DNA of 64,000 nt, taken from contig JAEWZX010000032.1 of assembly GCA_023394965.1 (NCBI GenBank), forward strand, positions 1 to 64,000, in the 5' to 3' direction. The translations under genes were made by a program, and so were the position numbers. The notes under the pieces are model-generated. The model worked only from the letters and a program-made list of their open reading frames with translations. It did not search any database and was not told the DNA's origin. This DNA comes from Pseudomonadota bacterium. Lineage in GTDB: Bacteria; Pseudomonadota; Alphaproteobacteria; Sphingomonadales; Sphingomonadaceae. Position 1 is the first letter of the stretch. Every line of letters begins with the position of its first letter. Shown here in pieces: positions 17,430 to 26,134 of this stretch.

Positions 17430-17852
17430 TCATCGCCTGCAGTCACCTTCACTCGGAATGCTTTGGCAGTTTCTGCATCTTCCGCGCACTTCGATGATGG
17501 GTTTCAGCTCACCATAACCGCACTGCCGTGCGGCCTGCTCAATTGTCTCCCAGGCATCTTCCGCCATGATTGTCGAATATGCACCACACTCTTCGCAATA
17601 CACTATCGCATCTCGTGTATCGCCACTGCTGCAGAACGCCCGCAAACTTTCGATACGCCGGATCGCCCCACGATCAATCAGCCTATCAAGGCATCGGTAC
17701 ACTTGTGTAGGCACCACGCGCTTTCGCCGTTTCGCGAAGTGGTTGACAATATCATAGGCAGAAAGAGGATTGCGAGATCGGCGAACGATCTCGGCAATGT
17801 CATCATCCAGCTCACACAGTGCACGGCGGCTGCTCGATTTCATTCGTGGCAC
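17430..17852 (-). CDS. zur: Zur-type Fur-family zinc regulator
   Basis: A 140-residue Fur-superfamily repressor that would bind DNA when zinc is plentiful. The N-terminal winged helix includes PLSAYDIVNHF and PTQVYRCLDRLIDRGAIRRI. The C-terminal dimerisation domain carries the structural zinc pairs CEEC (Cys86/Cys89) and CRNC (Cys126/Cys129). GTG 17852 is used because GGGGGAGG precedes it; ATG 17843 is the alternative. It overlaps the merC stop by 13 bases, so it is the last gene of a zinc-related unit together with merC and the His-rich receptor, which supports Zur over Fur. Confidence 0.85.
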   Translation of the reverse strand: MPRMKSSSRRALCELDDDIAEIVRRSRNPLSAYDIVNHFAKRRKRVVPTQVYRCLDRLIDRGAIRRIESLRAFCSSGDTRDAIVYCEECGAYSTIMAEDAWETIEQAARQCGYGELKPIIEVRGRCRNCQSIPSEGDCRR

Positions 17853-18226
17853 GAGCGCCTCCCCCTCCAGTTGAGAATGTGAGCGGCTGCCAGAAGAGAC
17901 GCACCCGCACTTGTTACGAACGGCTCGACAGCTTGCCCTTCAAAAAGAAGCGCGAAGGTCATTATGCTGAGCCCTGTTATTCCCAGCCGGAAGGGCCCTG
18001 CCCGACCCTCGCGAAGCGAATGTCGCCACAGGGTGAACAGCGATAGTGGCAAGGCTATGAGCAATATCCATAGATGCATACTCTCAGGCCAGGAAAACCA
18101 ATCGGACAGAGCAGGCAGCCACGCGATCAGCAGTGGCAATGCAAGACAATGGACAAGGCACAGTGCGGAACCTGCAATCGCAATGCCGTCCAAGGCATTG
18201 CGATGCGAAAGATTGCTGAATTGCAT
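17840..18226 (-). CDS. MerC-domain inner-membrane protein, probable metal transport
   Basis: A 128-residue protein with four predicted membrane helices of the MerC family, originally known for mercuric ion uptake. The metal motif CLVHC (Cys23, His26, Cys27) lies in the first helix, followed by LALPLLIAWLP. There are no merR, merA, merT or merP genes nearby, while zur overlaps the 3-prime end and a zinc receptor lies upstream. The likely cargo is therefore zinc, by inference. ATG 18226 has AGGAG seven bases upstream, buried in a hairpin (18233-18248). Confidence 0.78.
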   Translation of the reverse strand: MQFSNLSHRNALDGIAIAGSALCLVHCLALPLLIAWLPALSDWFSWPESMHLWILLIALPLSLFTLWRHSLREGRAGPFRLGITGLSIMTFALLFEGQAVEPFVTSAGASLLAAAHILNWRGRRSCHE

Positions 18227-18232
18227 GGGGTT

Positions 18233-18248
18233 ACTCCTTTCGAGGAGT
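18233..18248 (-). promoter_or_regulatory. Hairpin sequestering the merC ribosome-binding site
   Basis: On the minus strand ACTCCT, loop CGAA, AGGAGT forms a 6-bp perfect stem. The 3-prime arm contains AGGAG, the Shine-Dalgarno sequence of merC. Translation would be low unless the hairpin opens, for example by upstream ribosomes or an alternative fold. A GC-rich stem with arms near 18298-18303 and 18320-18325 precedes it in the leader. Confidence 0.5.
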
Positions 18249-18372
18249 GCTTGCCCGAAGAGGCAGCCAGCGCCCACGGTGCCCCGCGTGATGGATCGGA
18301 GCGGCGGGTATCCAGTAGTCCCCGCCGCCACCGAAACAAGCCAGGTGCCGAGACGTGCAGCCTCAGGCAAGC

Positions 18373-20604
18373 CTAGAGACTGAGGCGCGCGGTCAGTTTG
18401 AAATTGCGACCGGGCAGTGGCACGAATTCCTTGGTGAAACTCGTGTGTCGGCGCCCTTCGACGTCGAAAATATTGTCCACTTGCGCGAGGATCGTCAAAT
18501 TGTCCGCCCCCTCGAATGGATGCCACGCCAGCGATGCATTGACGAATGTGTATCCGTCGGTAGGCGATTCATGTTCTGACACGCGGTCTTGGCGGTCAAA
18601 CCATTCGACCTCGGCACGAACGTCGAAATGGTCAAACTGTCCCTCCAGCGCGCCAGACAGACTGAGCGGTGGGATACGCGGAACGGGCGATCCATCGGCA
18701 AGAGTGGCCCTGACATAGTCTCCACGAACGTCGGCCAGCAGCTTAAAATCGCTGGTCTCGAAGACCGGAAAGCTGGCTTCTGCCTCTATGCCGAATTGGT
18801 TCGCATCCTGCTGGAGGAACTGGAATACCTCCAGCCCATCCTCTTCGGCGCCCGTATCGGACAGGAATATGAAATCCTTGAACCAGTTGCGATAGACGCT
18901 CGCACTGAGTTGCGCCGGACCGATATTGCCACGGACATATCCTTCGACACCCCACGACCGCTCCGTATCAAGCGCAGGATTACCGATCTCAAACTGCTGT
19001 GTCGCTACGTGGGGGCCATCTGCAAACAGTTCCTGAGCGGAAGGAGCCCGTTCGGCGCGAGACAAATTCACGCCGGCTCGCAAGTCCCCTGATGCGTCAT
19101 CCACTAGTGTATAGGATGCGCCTATTGCTCCAGATAGCGTATCGAAATCGCGAGACACGCCAATCGAGTCACGGGCATCGATGTCAATGTGTTCATACCG
19201 AGCGCCCAATTCCAGCTCGAACGTGTCAAAATCGAGTTCCTGAACCGTAAAGAGAGCGAAGCTGTCGGTCTTATTGCTCGGTACAAACGCTTCTTCGCCT
19301 ATCGCGGAGAAATTGGTGTGGGAATATTGCCCCCCGATTGAGCCCTGCAGATTTCCACGCCGGGACTGAACGAGTTCCACGCGTCCTTCCACGCCCTCGA
19401 CATCGAAGACAGTCCCGATCTCGTCTCCCTCAAACTCTGTGTGGGTGTAATCGCTATAGCCCCACCGGGTCCGCAACTCATTGAAAAAGCCATCGCCGAG
19501 ATCAACGACGCCTTTCATATCCACACGGTAGCGCTTCATGCCGATGGAAACTGGACCTTCTTCACCATGTCCGTGCTCGTCTGCATCATGGTCATGGTCA
19601 TGGTCATGGTCATGGTCGTGATCGTGATCGTGATCGTGATCGTGATCGTGATCGTGGGCATGTACGTGACCCACGCCGGGAAGACCCGGAATGCCATAAT
19701 TCGTGTCGTAATAGTCGAACGAGACTCCCAGGCTGCTGTTGCCAGAAAAGTAGGCAAGCCCGGCGCCCAGCGTGTATGTTTCGGTCCAGCTGTTAGGCAA
19801 AATTCCGCGGGCGTTTGCACCGTCGCGCAATTCCGCAGCTTCCTCGGAATGGCCTTCACTTTCCTCTTCCGCAGCAGACTCCAACAACTCGGCGCGCAGA
19901 CCCTCCGTCGCAACATAGCCGGGGATCTCGAGATTATCTGTGTTACGATAGGAACCATCAACGTGGAACGCCAGGTTACTGCCCAGAGGAACGTCGACGG
20001 AAACGCCGCCTTCACGACGATTGCTCGCCGTGTCGAAGCCAGCGATCGCATCGATGTGGACTGGCTCGTCTGGCACACTAGGCGGAATTCGCTTGGTTAT
20101 TACGTTGACTGCGCCACCGATCGCCTGGCTGCCATACAGCAGCACCGCTGGTCCGCGAAGGACCTCGATACGTTCGGCAATCAGCGGCTCTACGGTCACA
20201 GCATGGTCATCGGAGGTGCTGGACGCGTCGATAGCTCCGACACCATCCGTGAGCACCCGCACGCGTTCGCCGCCAAACCCCCTCAACACAGGGCGGGACA
20301 CACCAGGCGCAAAGCCACTCGCAGACACACCCGGCAGTTTAGCGAGAACTTCGCCGAGCTGACCGTTCTGATTACGTTGAAGCTCCATCCCATCAACGAC
20401 CGAGGTGCCTGCAAGGACATCGAGGCGATCCAGGCCCGGCGCTGTAACCACGATCACGTTATGAAAGTCATCTCTGGTGTTAGGAGCAGAAGTGGTCTGG
20501 GCGGCCTCATTGGCCGTTCTATCAGATCCCGAGGTTTCCTGAGCTACAGCAGCATAAGGGATAAGTGCAGTCGCTGCCGCACAGCTCAAAAGGGTAAGGC
20601 GCAT
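18373..20604 (-). CDS. ZnuD-like TonB-dependent zinc receptor with His-Asp repeat
   Basis: An outer-membrane receptor of 743 residues. The signal peptide MRLTLLSCAAATALI... ends near AVAQ. The plug domain includes VVTAPGLDRLDVLAG, RGFGGERVRVLTDGV and RGPAVLLYGSQAIGGAVNV. The barrel ends with an aromatic-poor LTARLSL strand. A loop of alternating His and Asp, about 30 residues long, near residues 315-350 is a metal-binding external loop as in the zinc receptor ZnuD. A second acidic/His segment occurs near residues 235-255. Neighbours are a DUF2946-like gene upstream, and merC and zur downstream. It probably imports zinc and is repressed by Zur. Confidence 0.88.
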   Translation of the reverse strand: MRLTLLSCAAATALIPYAAVAQETSGSDRTANEAAQTTSAPNTRDDFHNVIVVTAPGLDRLDVLAGTSVVDGMELQRNQNGQLGEVLAKLPGVSASGFAPGVSRPVLRGFGGERVRVLTDGVGAIDASSTSDDHAVTVEPLIAERIEVLRGPAVLLYGSQAIGGAVNVITKRIPPSVPDEPVHIDAIAGFDTASNRREGGVSVDVPLGSNLAFHVDGSYRNTDNLEIPGYVATEGLRAELLESAAEEESEGHSEEAAELRDGANARGILPNSWTETYTLGAGLAYFSGNSSLGVSFDYYDTNYGIPGLPGVGHVHAHDHDHDHDHDHDHDHDHDHDHDHDADEHGHGEEGPVSIGMKRYRVDMKGVVDLGDGFFNELRTRWGYSDYTHTEFEGDEIGTVFDVEGVEGRVELVQSRRGNLQGSIGGQYSHTNFSAIGEEAFVPSNKTDSFALFTVQELDFDTFELELGARYEHIDIDARDSIGVSRDFDTLSGAIGASYTLVDDASGDLRAGVNLSRAERAPSAQELFADGPHVATQQFEIGNPALDTERSWGVEGYVRGNIGPAQLSASVYRNWFKDFIFLSDTGAEEDGLEVFQFLQQDANQFGIEAEASFPVFETSDFKLLADVRGDYVRATLADGSPVPRIPPLSLSGALEGQFDHFDVRAEVEWFDRQDRVSEHESPTDGYTFVNASLAWHPFEGADNLTILAQVDNIFDVEGRRHTSFTKEFVPLPGRNFKLTARLSL
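19586..19655. repeat. Hexanucleotide tandem repeat encoding (His-Asp)n
   Basis: About eleven 6-base units occur in a row, first of the form CATGGT and then CGTGAT on the plus strand. On the minus strand they encode alternating His and Asp in the zinc receptor. Because units are in-frame hexamers, gain or loss by slippage would change the loop length without a frameshift. The two blocks differ in codon use (CAT/GAC against CAC/GAT type), suggesting two expansion events. Confidence 0.85.
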
Positions 20605-20704
20605 TTTAGATAACTCCGAAGAGGGAATAACAAGCCGGAATAGCGCTATGGCATCCGCGCAAAATCAAGCGGGCCAAGCAGATAACCGGGAGTGTCAGGC
20701 AGAG

Positions 20705-21064
20705 TTATCGAGGGGGGGCCCGTCCCGACCAGCCAATGGCGGGCCGGGGTAGTGCGAGCTTTTCGAAGCCACCAGGCCGGGCCCAATGCTCTTTGAACGC
20801 TGGCACCGAATACAATGTCGCGGGAGGCGGAACATATTGGGATGACTGGCCTGCTTCCCTACAGATCAGACACGCGTCGGCGGCGCCATATGGCTGATCG
20901 TTGTCCCGCTGCGTATTATCGGCGTTTGATGACGCGACTGCACGTTCAGAAAAGCTCTGAGCCGATACATGAAAATGTGTTTGGACTAGAAGACCTTGCG
21001 CGAATACCGCGAGCGCAATAACCGCACACCAGACCCGGAATGGGGAGCGGTATTCACTCCCCAT
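20705..21064 (-). CDS. Small DUF2946-like exported protein upstream of the zinc receptor
   Basis: A 119-residue protein starting MGSEYRSPFRVWCAV, with one N-terminal hydrophobic segment and then HFHVSAQ, ADACLICREAG and a Pro-rich tail. The pattern of a membrane anchor with His and a CxxC pair resembles DUF2946 proteins often found beside copper or zinc TonB receptors. The ATG at 21064 lies about 19 bases after a Zur-box-like sequence on the same strand. The receptor gene follows after 100 bases. A role as periplasmic metal ligand or receptor accessory is inferred only. Confidence 0.6.
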   Translation of the reverse strand: MGSEYRSPFRVWCAVIALAVFAQGLLVQTHFHVSAQSFSERAVASSNADNTQRDNDQPYGAADACLICREAGQSSQYVPPPATLYSVPAFKEHWARPGGFEKLALPRPAIGWSGRAPPR

Positions 21065-21082
21065 TACATTCCGCAGCCTAAC

Positions 21083-21102
21083 GTGACAATATAACATTCC
21101 CA
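21083..21102 (-). promoter_or_regulatory. Candidate Zur box
   Basis: Read on the minus strand the site contains ATGTTATATTGTCACGT, close to the Zur-type palindrome ATGTTATANTATAACAT. By my alignment 14 of 16 defined positions match, with the left half-site perfect. It overlaps the expected promoter of the DUF2946-like gene and receptor. Confidence 0.55.
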
Positions 21103-21103
21103 C

Positions 21104-21436
21104 CCCTTAGCGGAGACAATTTCCAAATGTAAAGGTCGAGATTGTCTCATTTGCACTTCGCGGAGATACGTAGAAGTAAGAGATTGGAGATTTTCACCAA
21201 CCCATGATTAACGATCTGTGTGCGAAGCCACGCCAACTGTGCATCAATCCTCCCGATTGATCAGCGGCTGGTCAACCTTCGCCACAGGACCAATTTAGAC
21301 CTAGTTGTAAAAGCCGAACCTTTCTGCATGGCAAGTGTGTTGTGCTGCAGAAACAGGCAGGGCATAGCTGCCACACACATCGAAAGATCGTCGAGGTTCA
21401 GCCACGCGGCAGACCCGAGAAGCAAGGTATAGACTT
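21104..21436. other. Intergenic region before ugd with an inverted repeat
   Basis: This gap of 333 bases holds no convincing gene. GAGACAAT at 21113-21120 and ATTGTCTC at 21141-21148 form an 8-base inverted repeat with a 20-base spacer. CAAATG inside the spacer (21124-21129) and CATTTG (21149-21154) form a second, interleaved pair. It presumably contains the promoters of ugd and, divergently, the zinc operon. Confidence 0.5.
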
Positions 21437-22747
21437 ATGAAGATCGCAATGGTTGGCTCAGGTTACGTAGGCCTCGTTTCCGGCGCTTGTTTCGCCGATT
21501 TCGGGCATGATGTGGTCTGTATCGACAAAGACCAGTCCAAGATCGACCGTCTGAAAGACGGAATAATGCCCATCTACGAGCCAGGTCTCGCTGAGCTGGT
21601 GGAAACCAACGTCAAAGCGAAGCGCCTGACTTTCGCTGCCAATCTGGCGGAGGGAATCAGGAATGCCGACGCGATCTTCATCGCTGTCGGCACCCCCAGT
21701 CGCCGCGGCGACGGTCACGCGGACCTATCCTTCGTTTACGCTGTAGCCAATGAGATAGGCGAGCATCTCTCGGGCGATGCAGTGGTGGTAACCAAATCTA
21801 CAGTTCCGGTCGGTACTGGCGACGAGGTAGAACGGATCCTGAAAGACAGCGGAACCAAACACCGCTTCTCCGTCGTCTCCAACCCCGAATTCCTGCGCGA
21901 AGGTGCCGCGATTGGCGATTTCAAGCGACCCGACCGTATCGTTATCGGCGCTGAAGATGACTTTGGTCGCGAGGTCATGAGCGAAGTCTACCGTCCGCTG
22001 TTTCTCAACGAATCGCCCATCCTGTTCACCGGTCGCCGCACAAGCGAACTCATCAAATACGCCGCAAACGCATTTCTTGCCACGAAGATCACTTTCATCA
22101 ACGAGATGGCCGATCTGTGCGAAAAAGTGGGTGCCGATGTTCAGGACGTCAGTCGCGGCATCGGCATGGACAACCGCATAGGGTCCAAGTTCCTGCATGC
22201 CGGCCCTGGATATGGTGGTTCATGCTTCCCGAAGGACACGCTCGCGCTGCTCAAGACGGCTGAAGATTATGACAGTCCCACCCGGATTATCGAGGCTGTG
22301 GTCAAGGTCAACGAAAGCCGTAAGAGAGCTATGGGCCGAAAGGTCCTTGATGCCCTTGGCGGGGTGGACGAGGCCCGCGGCAAGAAGGCGGCACTGCTGG
22401 GTCTGACCTTCAAACCGAACACCGACGATATGCGCGATTCGCCTGCCATTGCCGTGGCGCAGGCCCTGACCGATGCGGGTGTGCAGGTGGCGGCATACGA
22501 TCCCGAAGGCATGGAACAGGCAAAACCGCTTATGCCTGATGTGGAAATGGTTGAAGACCCCTATGCCGCCATTACCGACGCAGATGCCATCGCCATTGTC
22601 ACGGAGTGGGATGCTTTCCGCGCGCTGGACCTGAAACGAGTCATGGATTTGGCAAAATCCCCCGTGCTGGTGGATCTGCGCAATATTTACCGCCCGGCAG
22701 ACATCCGCGATATGGGTTTTGCCTACACCAGCATTGGGCGAGCCTAA
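21437..22747 (+). CDS. ugd: UDP-glucose 6-dehydrogenase
   Basis: A 436-residue NAD-dependent enzyme that oxidises UDP-glucose to UDP-glucuronate for exopolysaccharide. The N-terminal Rossmann motif is GSGYVGLVSGACFADFGH. Also present are SNPEFLREGAA, and the catalytic Cys in GPGYGGSCFPKDT with the helix AANAFLATKITFINE. The C-terminal UDP-binding domain has GLTFKPNTDDMRDSPA. GDP-mannose dehydrogenases share the fold, but these motifs are those of rhizobial and sphingomonad Ugd. It starts the plus arm of the polysaccharide locus. A UDP-glucuronate 4-epimerase at 47269-48291 could use its product. Confidence 0.92.
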   Translation: MKIAMVGSGYVGLVSGACFADFGHDVVCIDKDQSKIDRLKDGIMPIYEPGLAELVETNVKAKRLTFAANLAEGIRNADAIFIAVGTPSRRGDGHADLSFVYAVANEIGEHLSGDAVVVTKSTVPVGTGDEVERILKDSGTKHRFSVVSNPEFLREGAAIGDFKRPDRIVIGAEDDFGREVMSEVYRPLFLNESPILFTGRRTSELIKYAANAFLATKITFINEMADLCEKVGADVQDVSRGIGMDNRIGSKFLHAGPGYGGSCFPKDTLALLKTAEDYDSPTRIIEAVVKVNESRKRAMGRKVLDALGGVDEARGKKAALLGLTFKPNTDDMRDSPAIAVAQALTDAGVQVAAYDPEGMEQAKPLMPDVEMVEDPYAAITDADAIAIVTEWDAFRALDLKRVMDLAKSPVLVDLRNIYRPADIRDMGFAYTSIGRA

Positions 22748-22942
22748 AGCTTCGTCTGGATCAAAACATACTATGCATGCGGTCGCGCCTGGTGGATGCT
22801 GGGCGTGCCTGCCAGCACTGCCTCACTGACTGCCAAAAGGGAGCATGGGGTGCCGCAGGCCGGACGCTAGTATTTCACCGGATTGCTCTCTGACCCGAAA
22901 TGGTTAGCCGACAGCTTCATGGGCTGTGGGGAGGATCAATCG

Positions 22943-24010
22943 ATGAGGGCTGGAAAGCCGGCGGCAACGATCCTTCCGATCCAATATCTGAGAGGGTTTG
23001 CCGCCCTTTTAGTTATCTTTGTACATGCGAGCGATCAGTTGCGAATCGCCATGCCTTACAACCCCAAACTCGGTCATTTCGGGGTCGATATATTCTTTGT
23101 GATATCGGGCTTCATCATGATCTTTATTTCCGATAGGAAAGCACCGAACCCAATTCAATTCTTCACCAATCGAATTAGGCGTATCGTTCCTATTTACTGG
23201 TTCTACACGAGCGTTACGGCTGTTCTTGTCATATCCATGCCTTCTGCTTTTCGTGGTACGGAATTTACACTCAGCCACTATATCCAATCACTGTTTTTCA
23301 TTGCGCATGAACAGCCCGGCAATACGAATACTGTGTCTCCGCTGCTGCGGCTCGGCTGGACGCTCAACTACGAAATGTTCTTCTATGCGCTGTTCGCGAT
23401 AGCGATTGCCATTTCCTTCAAAAGCCGGCTGATTCTGACGTTGCTGGCGATCACCGTCCTCGTCCTGTTTGGCTGGCTGGTCGATGCCGGGCCCGTATGG
23501 CGGTTTTACACGGGCAGCATCATGCTGGAGTTTGCTTTCGGCATGGCCATAGGGGCCTGGTTTGTTATCCATGGCAGACCTTCGGCGAAGCTGACGCCGC
23601 TGTTCTGGCTTGCCGCCGCAGGCTGCATCATCTGGGCCGAAGCCATCATGTGGGACAGGCCGACGCGCGGGATCGTCTATGGAATTCCGGCGGCGATCCT
23701 GGTCTATCTGTCGCTGGCGGTTCCCGCGACGGGGGAAGGTTTCGTCGGCAAGGCACTGAGAAATCTCGGTGATGCCTCTTACAGCATCTATCTGTCCCAT
23801 CTCTTCCCCCTCGCAATGATGCGCATTGTCTGGGAGGCCCTGGGCCTTCCCAGAACCGCGGCAGCGAACCTGCTGTTCGTCGGCACGGCAATGGTGGCGG
23901 CGGCAATCACAGGCATCTTTGCCTATCGCCTGATCGAGCGCCCGCTCGACCGCCGGGCAAGATCCCTCGTCTCCCGCACAGTCCCTGCCCCGGCAGTGGC
24001 ATCGAGCTGA
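22943..24010 (+). CDS. Acyltransferase-3 (OafA/ExoZ-type) membrane protein
   Basis: A 355-residue integral membrane acyltransferase with about ten helices. PIQYLRGFAALLVIFVHAS at the N-terminus includes the family RGxAAxxV-H pattern with the catalytic His, and HFGVDIFFVISGFIM is the second hallmark. RIRRIVPIYWFYT matches the typical loop. It would transfer an acetyl or other short acyl group to a lipid-linked sugar repeat. ATG 22943 follows GGGGAGGATC and is preferred over the TTG or GTG choices near 22883. It lies between ugd and a polymerase/ligase in the exopolysaccharide locus. Confidence 0.88.
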   Translation: MRAGKPAATILPIQYLRGFAALLVIFVHASDQLRIAMPYNPKLGHFGVDIFFVISGFIMIFISDRKAPNPIQFFTNRIRRIVPIYWFYTSVTAVLVISMPSAFRGTEFTLSHYIQSLFFIAHEQPGNTNTVSPLLRLGWTLNYEMFFYALFAIAIAISFKSRLILTLLAITVLVLFGWLVDAGPVWRFYTGSIMLEFAFGMAIGAWFVIHGRPSAKLTPLFWLAAAGCIIWAEAIMWDRPTRGIVYGIPAAILVYLSLAVPATGEGFVGKALRNLGDASYSIYLSHLFPLAMMRIVWEALGLPRTAAANLLFVGTAMVAAAITGIFAYRLIERPLDRRARSLVSRTVPAPAVASS

Positions 24011-24026
24011 CTGCCGAGGCGTCCAG

Positions 24027-25328
24027 ATGATCGCGCCCCGGCCCCATCGATCGCTGCGTCGTGAACACACGCCCGGCGCCGGGCGCAAAGGTGGTGCCGA
24101 TATACGCGCACTGGCGGACCTCCCGCTGGCAGTGAGCACCTTCACTGCCCTGTCAGCCTTCGTCTACGTCTTCGGGTTCAATTTCCTGCCACAGGGCATG
24201 CGGTCTTTGCTGGCCGGCATATTGGCCGTTTCCGCGATTGGCGCATTTGCGCTGGAGTTGAGAAAGCAGGCGCGATCGCCATCGTCCGCGATGATGACCG
24301 GCGCGCTGTTGCTTATGCTGGGCGTCGCGCTGATTACCCTCACGGCCTATCGCCCGCCGTCCGATATCGCTGTCGTCATCCGAAATTTCAGCGGCATCCT
24401 GTTGATCGCATGGTCGCTTACGCAAATCCGCTGGTCGGCAGGATTGGAACGGCTGCTTGCATGTCTGGGCGTGGCAGCCATCGCGCTGTGCATCCTGCTG
24501 CCGATTATCGACGATCCGATTCTGCGGGCCGGCACCCTGCGAATGGGATCGATAACGTCGGGCCATGAGAGCCTGCATCCCAGCGCCTATCTGACAGTGA
24601 TCGTCGCCTTCTGGGCGCTGGCGATGGGTTATTTCAAAAAGGCACTGGCACCGGCAGTTCTGGCGTCTCTGATACTGATCGCGATAACGGCGCTCTACCG
24701 TGCCGAAGCCGCGATCTATCTGCTCGTCTTTCTGTTCGCCGCCACAACCATATCCGTGTTCCTGAGCAGCAAGACGAACGAAATCGTCAGTCGGGCCGCG
24801 CCTATCGCGCTGCTATGCACGTTCATCGCCTTCTTCGTCATTCTGAACTGGACCCCGGATAGCTGGGATCTTTACATGGGCAGCGGGCGGATCGGTGCCT
24901 GGCTGGACCGTTCCCAGCGTTTGGCCGAGCGCGATTTCTGGCGATTGCTCTTCGGGCAAGGCCCGGGCAGCGATGCGTATTTCGGGACCTATACCTGGCG
25001 GGACAAATCCACCCATTCGCACAATGATTTTCTCAACGTCGCCCTTGAACTGGGGCTGGTCGGGATCGCCGCCTTTGTTGTGATGATGGTGGGCATGGTT
25101 TTCACCGCGCCCCGCTATCTGCGCTATTTTGTCATGATCGTGATGCTGGCCCCGTTCATGAGCGGGGGCATCCTATTCAAGCCGACCGTCGCGCCCATCA
25201 TGGCGCTCGTCATTCTGCACACCCGCATGATGTACGAAACAGCGAAGGCGAAGCGTGGCGGCAGGCCCTATCGCCCACGGCTGATCGCCTTCACAGCCCC
25301 ACACTTCAGGGCTGGCCTGGCGCGGTGA
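24027..25328 (+). CDS. O-antigen ligase / Wzy-type polymerase family membrane protein
   Basis: A 433-residue inner-membrane protein with about ten helices and a periplasmic loop. The Wzy_C-type signature is seen as GQGPGSDAYFG, followed by THSHNDFLNVALELGLVG. Members either polymerise lipid-linked repeat units or ligate a polymer to an acceptor; sequence alone does not separate the two. A second protein of the same superfamily is encoded at 34873-36246. The stop overlaps the start of the next gene (GTGA). Confidence 0.82.
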   Translation: MIAPRPHRSLRREHTPGAGRKGGADIRALADLPLAVSTFTALSAFVYVFGFNFLPQGMRSLLAGILAVSAIGAFALELRKQARSPSSAMMTGALLLMLGVALITLTAYRPPSDIAVVIRNFSGILLIAWSLTQIRWSAGLERLLACLGVAAIALCILLPIIDDPILRAGTLRMGSITSGHESLHPSAYLTVIVAFWALAMGYFKKALAPAVLASLILIAITALYRAEAAIYLLVFLFAATTISVFLSSKTNEIVSRAAPIALLCTFIAFFVILNWTPDSWDLYMGSGRIGAWLDRSQRLAERDFWRLLFGQGPGSDAYFGTYTWRDKSTHSHNDFLNVALELGLVGIAAFVVMMVGMVFTAPRYLRYFVMIVMLAPFMSGGILFKPTVAPIMALVILHTRMMYETAKAKRGGRPYRPRLIAFTAPHFRAGLAR

Positions 25329-26134
25329 TCAGGCGGATTTGCACGCTGGCCGCCGTCCTGATTGTTCCGGGCTTCGTGGGGGTACTGGTATGTTTCATCC
25401 TGTTGCATGACTGGGCAGACATGCGCGCTTATACGGCCGATGACATGCAGGCTTTGCCTGCTTCGCTGTTCGAAACCGCGATCACCCGCGCCGGGGCACA
25501 GCACCAGCTATGCTGCGATAACTCGCTGACAATCGACCCCGATCGCCAAATCATGACGTTCAGGATCGTCCCCGGCCAGGCGGCAGTTCATGGCAGCATG
25601 CGCGCTGAAATCCGGTCGCTGGCAAGCCGGATCGGGCAGCGTTACCGCTATCGCGCCGATGTGCGCGCGGCAGAAGGCTGGCAGTTTTCTCCCCACCCCA
25701 CGATCGCGATGCAATGGCATGCAACCAGGGATGTCTGGTTCTTCGAACAAGGTCGCAAACCCCCGTTGGCCATCCGGGCAACAGGCAAGGACTGGGTGAT
25801 TGCGGTGAATTCCGATGCAGGCTTTGCCACACCGTTCGCGACCCGCAGCGAAGAACGCGTGATCGCGCGTTTCCCCATGCAGTTGGGGGCATGGGAAAGC
25901 CTGGAATTCGAGGTGTTATGGTCGCCGGATCGCAGCGGCCGCATTGCCGTGCACCGCAACGGGAAATTGATCGCCAGCGATCGCGGCGCCAACTGCTTCA
26001 ACGATGTGATCGGTCCTTATTTCAAATTCGGCAATTACCAGCCGCTTGGGCAGAACCACCGGACGATGGATAAACGGGTGCTGTCATTCCGTAATGTAAG
26101 CTGGGAAAGAATCGCCAATGCCAGCTTCGATTGA
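25325..26134 (+). CDS. Jelly-roll polysaccharide lyase (heparin lyase I/glucuronan lyase-like)
   Basis: A 269-residue protein with an N-terminal membrane anchor (about residues 8-28). The rest resembles the Polysacc_lyase jelly-roll group that includes PL13 and PL20: HGSMRAEI (Arg93, Glu95), MQWH (Gln130-His132) and GPYFKFGNY (Tyr232-Tyr238). These parallel the RxE, QxH and YFKxGxY sites of PL7. The gene lies between polymerase and sulfotransferase genes, so it probably trims or releases the uronic-acid-containing polymer being made, like AlgL-type lyases in export loci. The GTG start overlaps the previous stop. Family level is moderately sure; substrate is unknown. Confidence 0.65.
   Translation: MIRRICTLAAVLIVPGFVGVLVCFILLHDWADMRAYTADDMQALPASLFETAITRAGAQHQLCCDNSLTIDPDRQIMTFRIVPGQAAVHGSMRAEIRSLASRIGQRYRYRADVRAAEGWQFSPHPTIAMQWHATRDVWFFEQGRKPPLAIRATGKDWVIAVNSDAGFATPFATRSEERVIARFPMQLGAWESLEFEVLWSPDRSGRIAVHRNGKLIASDRGANCFNDVIGPYFKFGNYQPLGQNHRTMDKRVLSFRNVSWERIANASFD

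Noticed and set aside
17840..18226. Mercury resistance gene
   Set aside because: No merR, merT, merP or merA is nearby, while zur and a zinc receptor are adjacent.
18227..18372. Cobalamin riboswitch in the receptor-merC gap
   Set aside because: The conserved B12-box core could not be found; only generic GC-rich stems are visible.
19586..19655. CRISPR-like short repeat array
   Set aside because: Units are 6 bases without spacers and encode a His-Asp run in frame.
19441..20613. Long plus-strand open frame of 390 codons opposite the zinc receptor
   Set aside because: It is antisense to a clear receptor gene and contains low-complexity Val/Met/Ile runs made by the His-Asp repeat.
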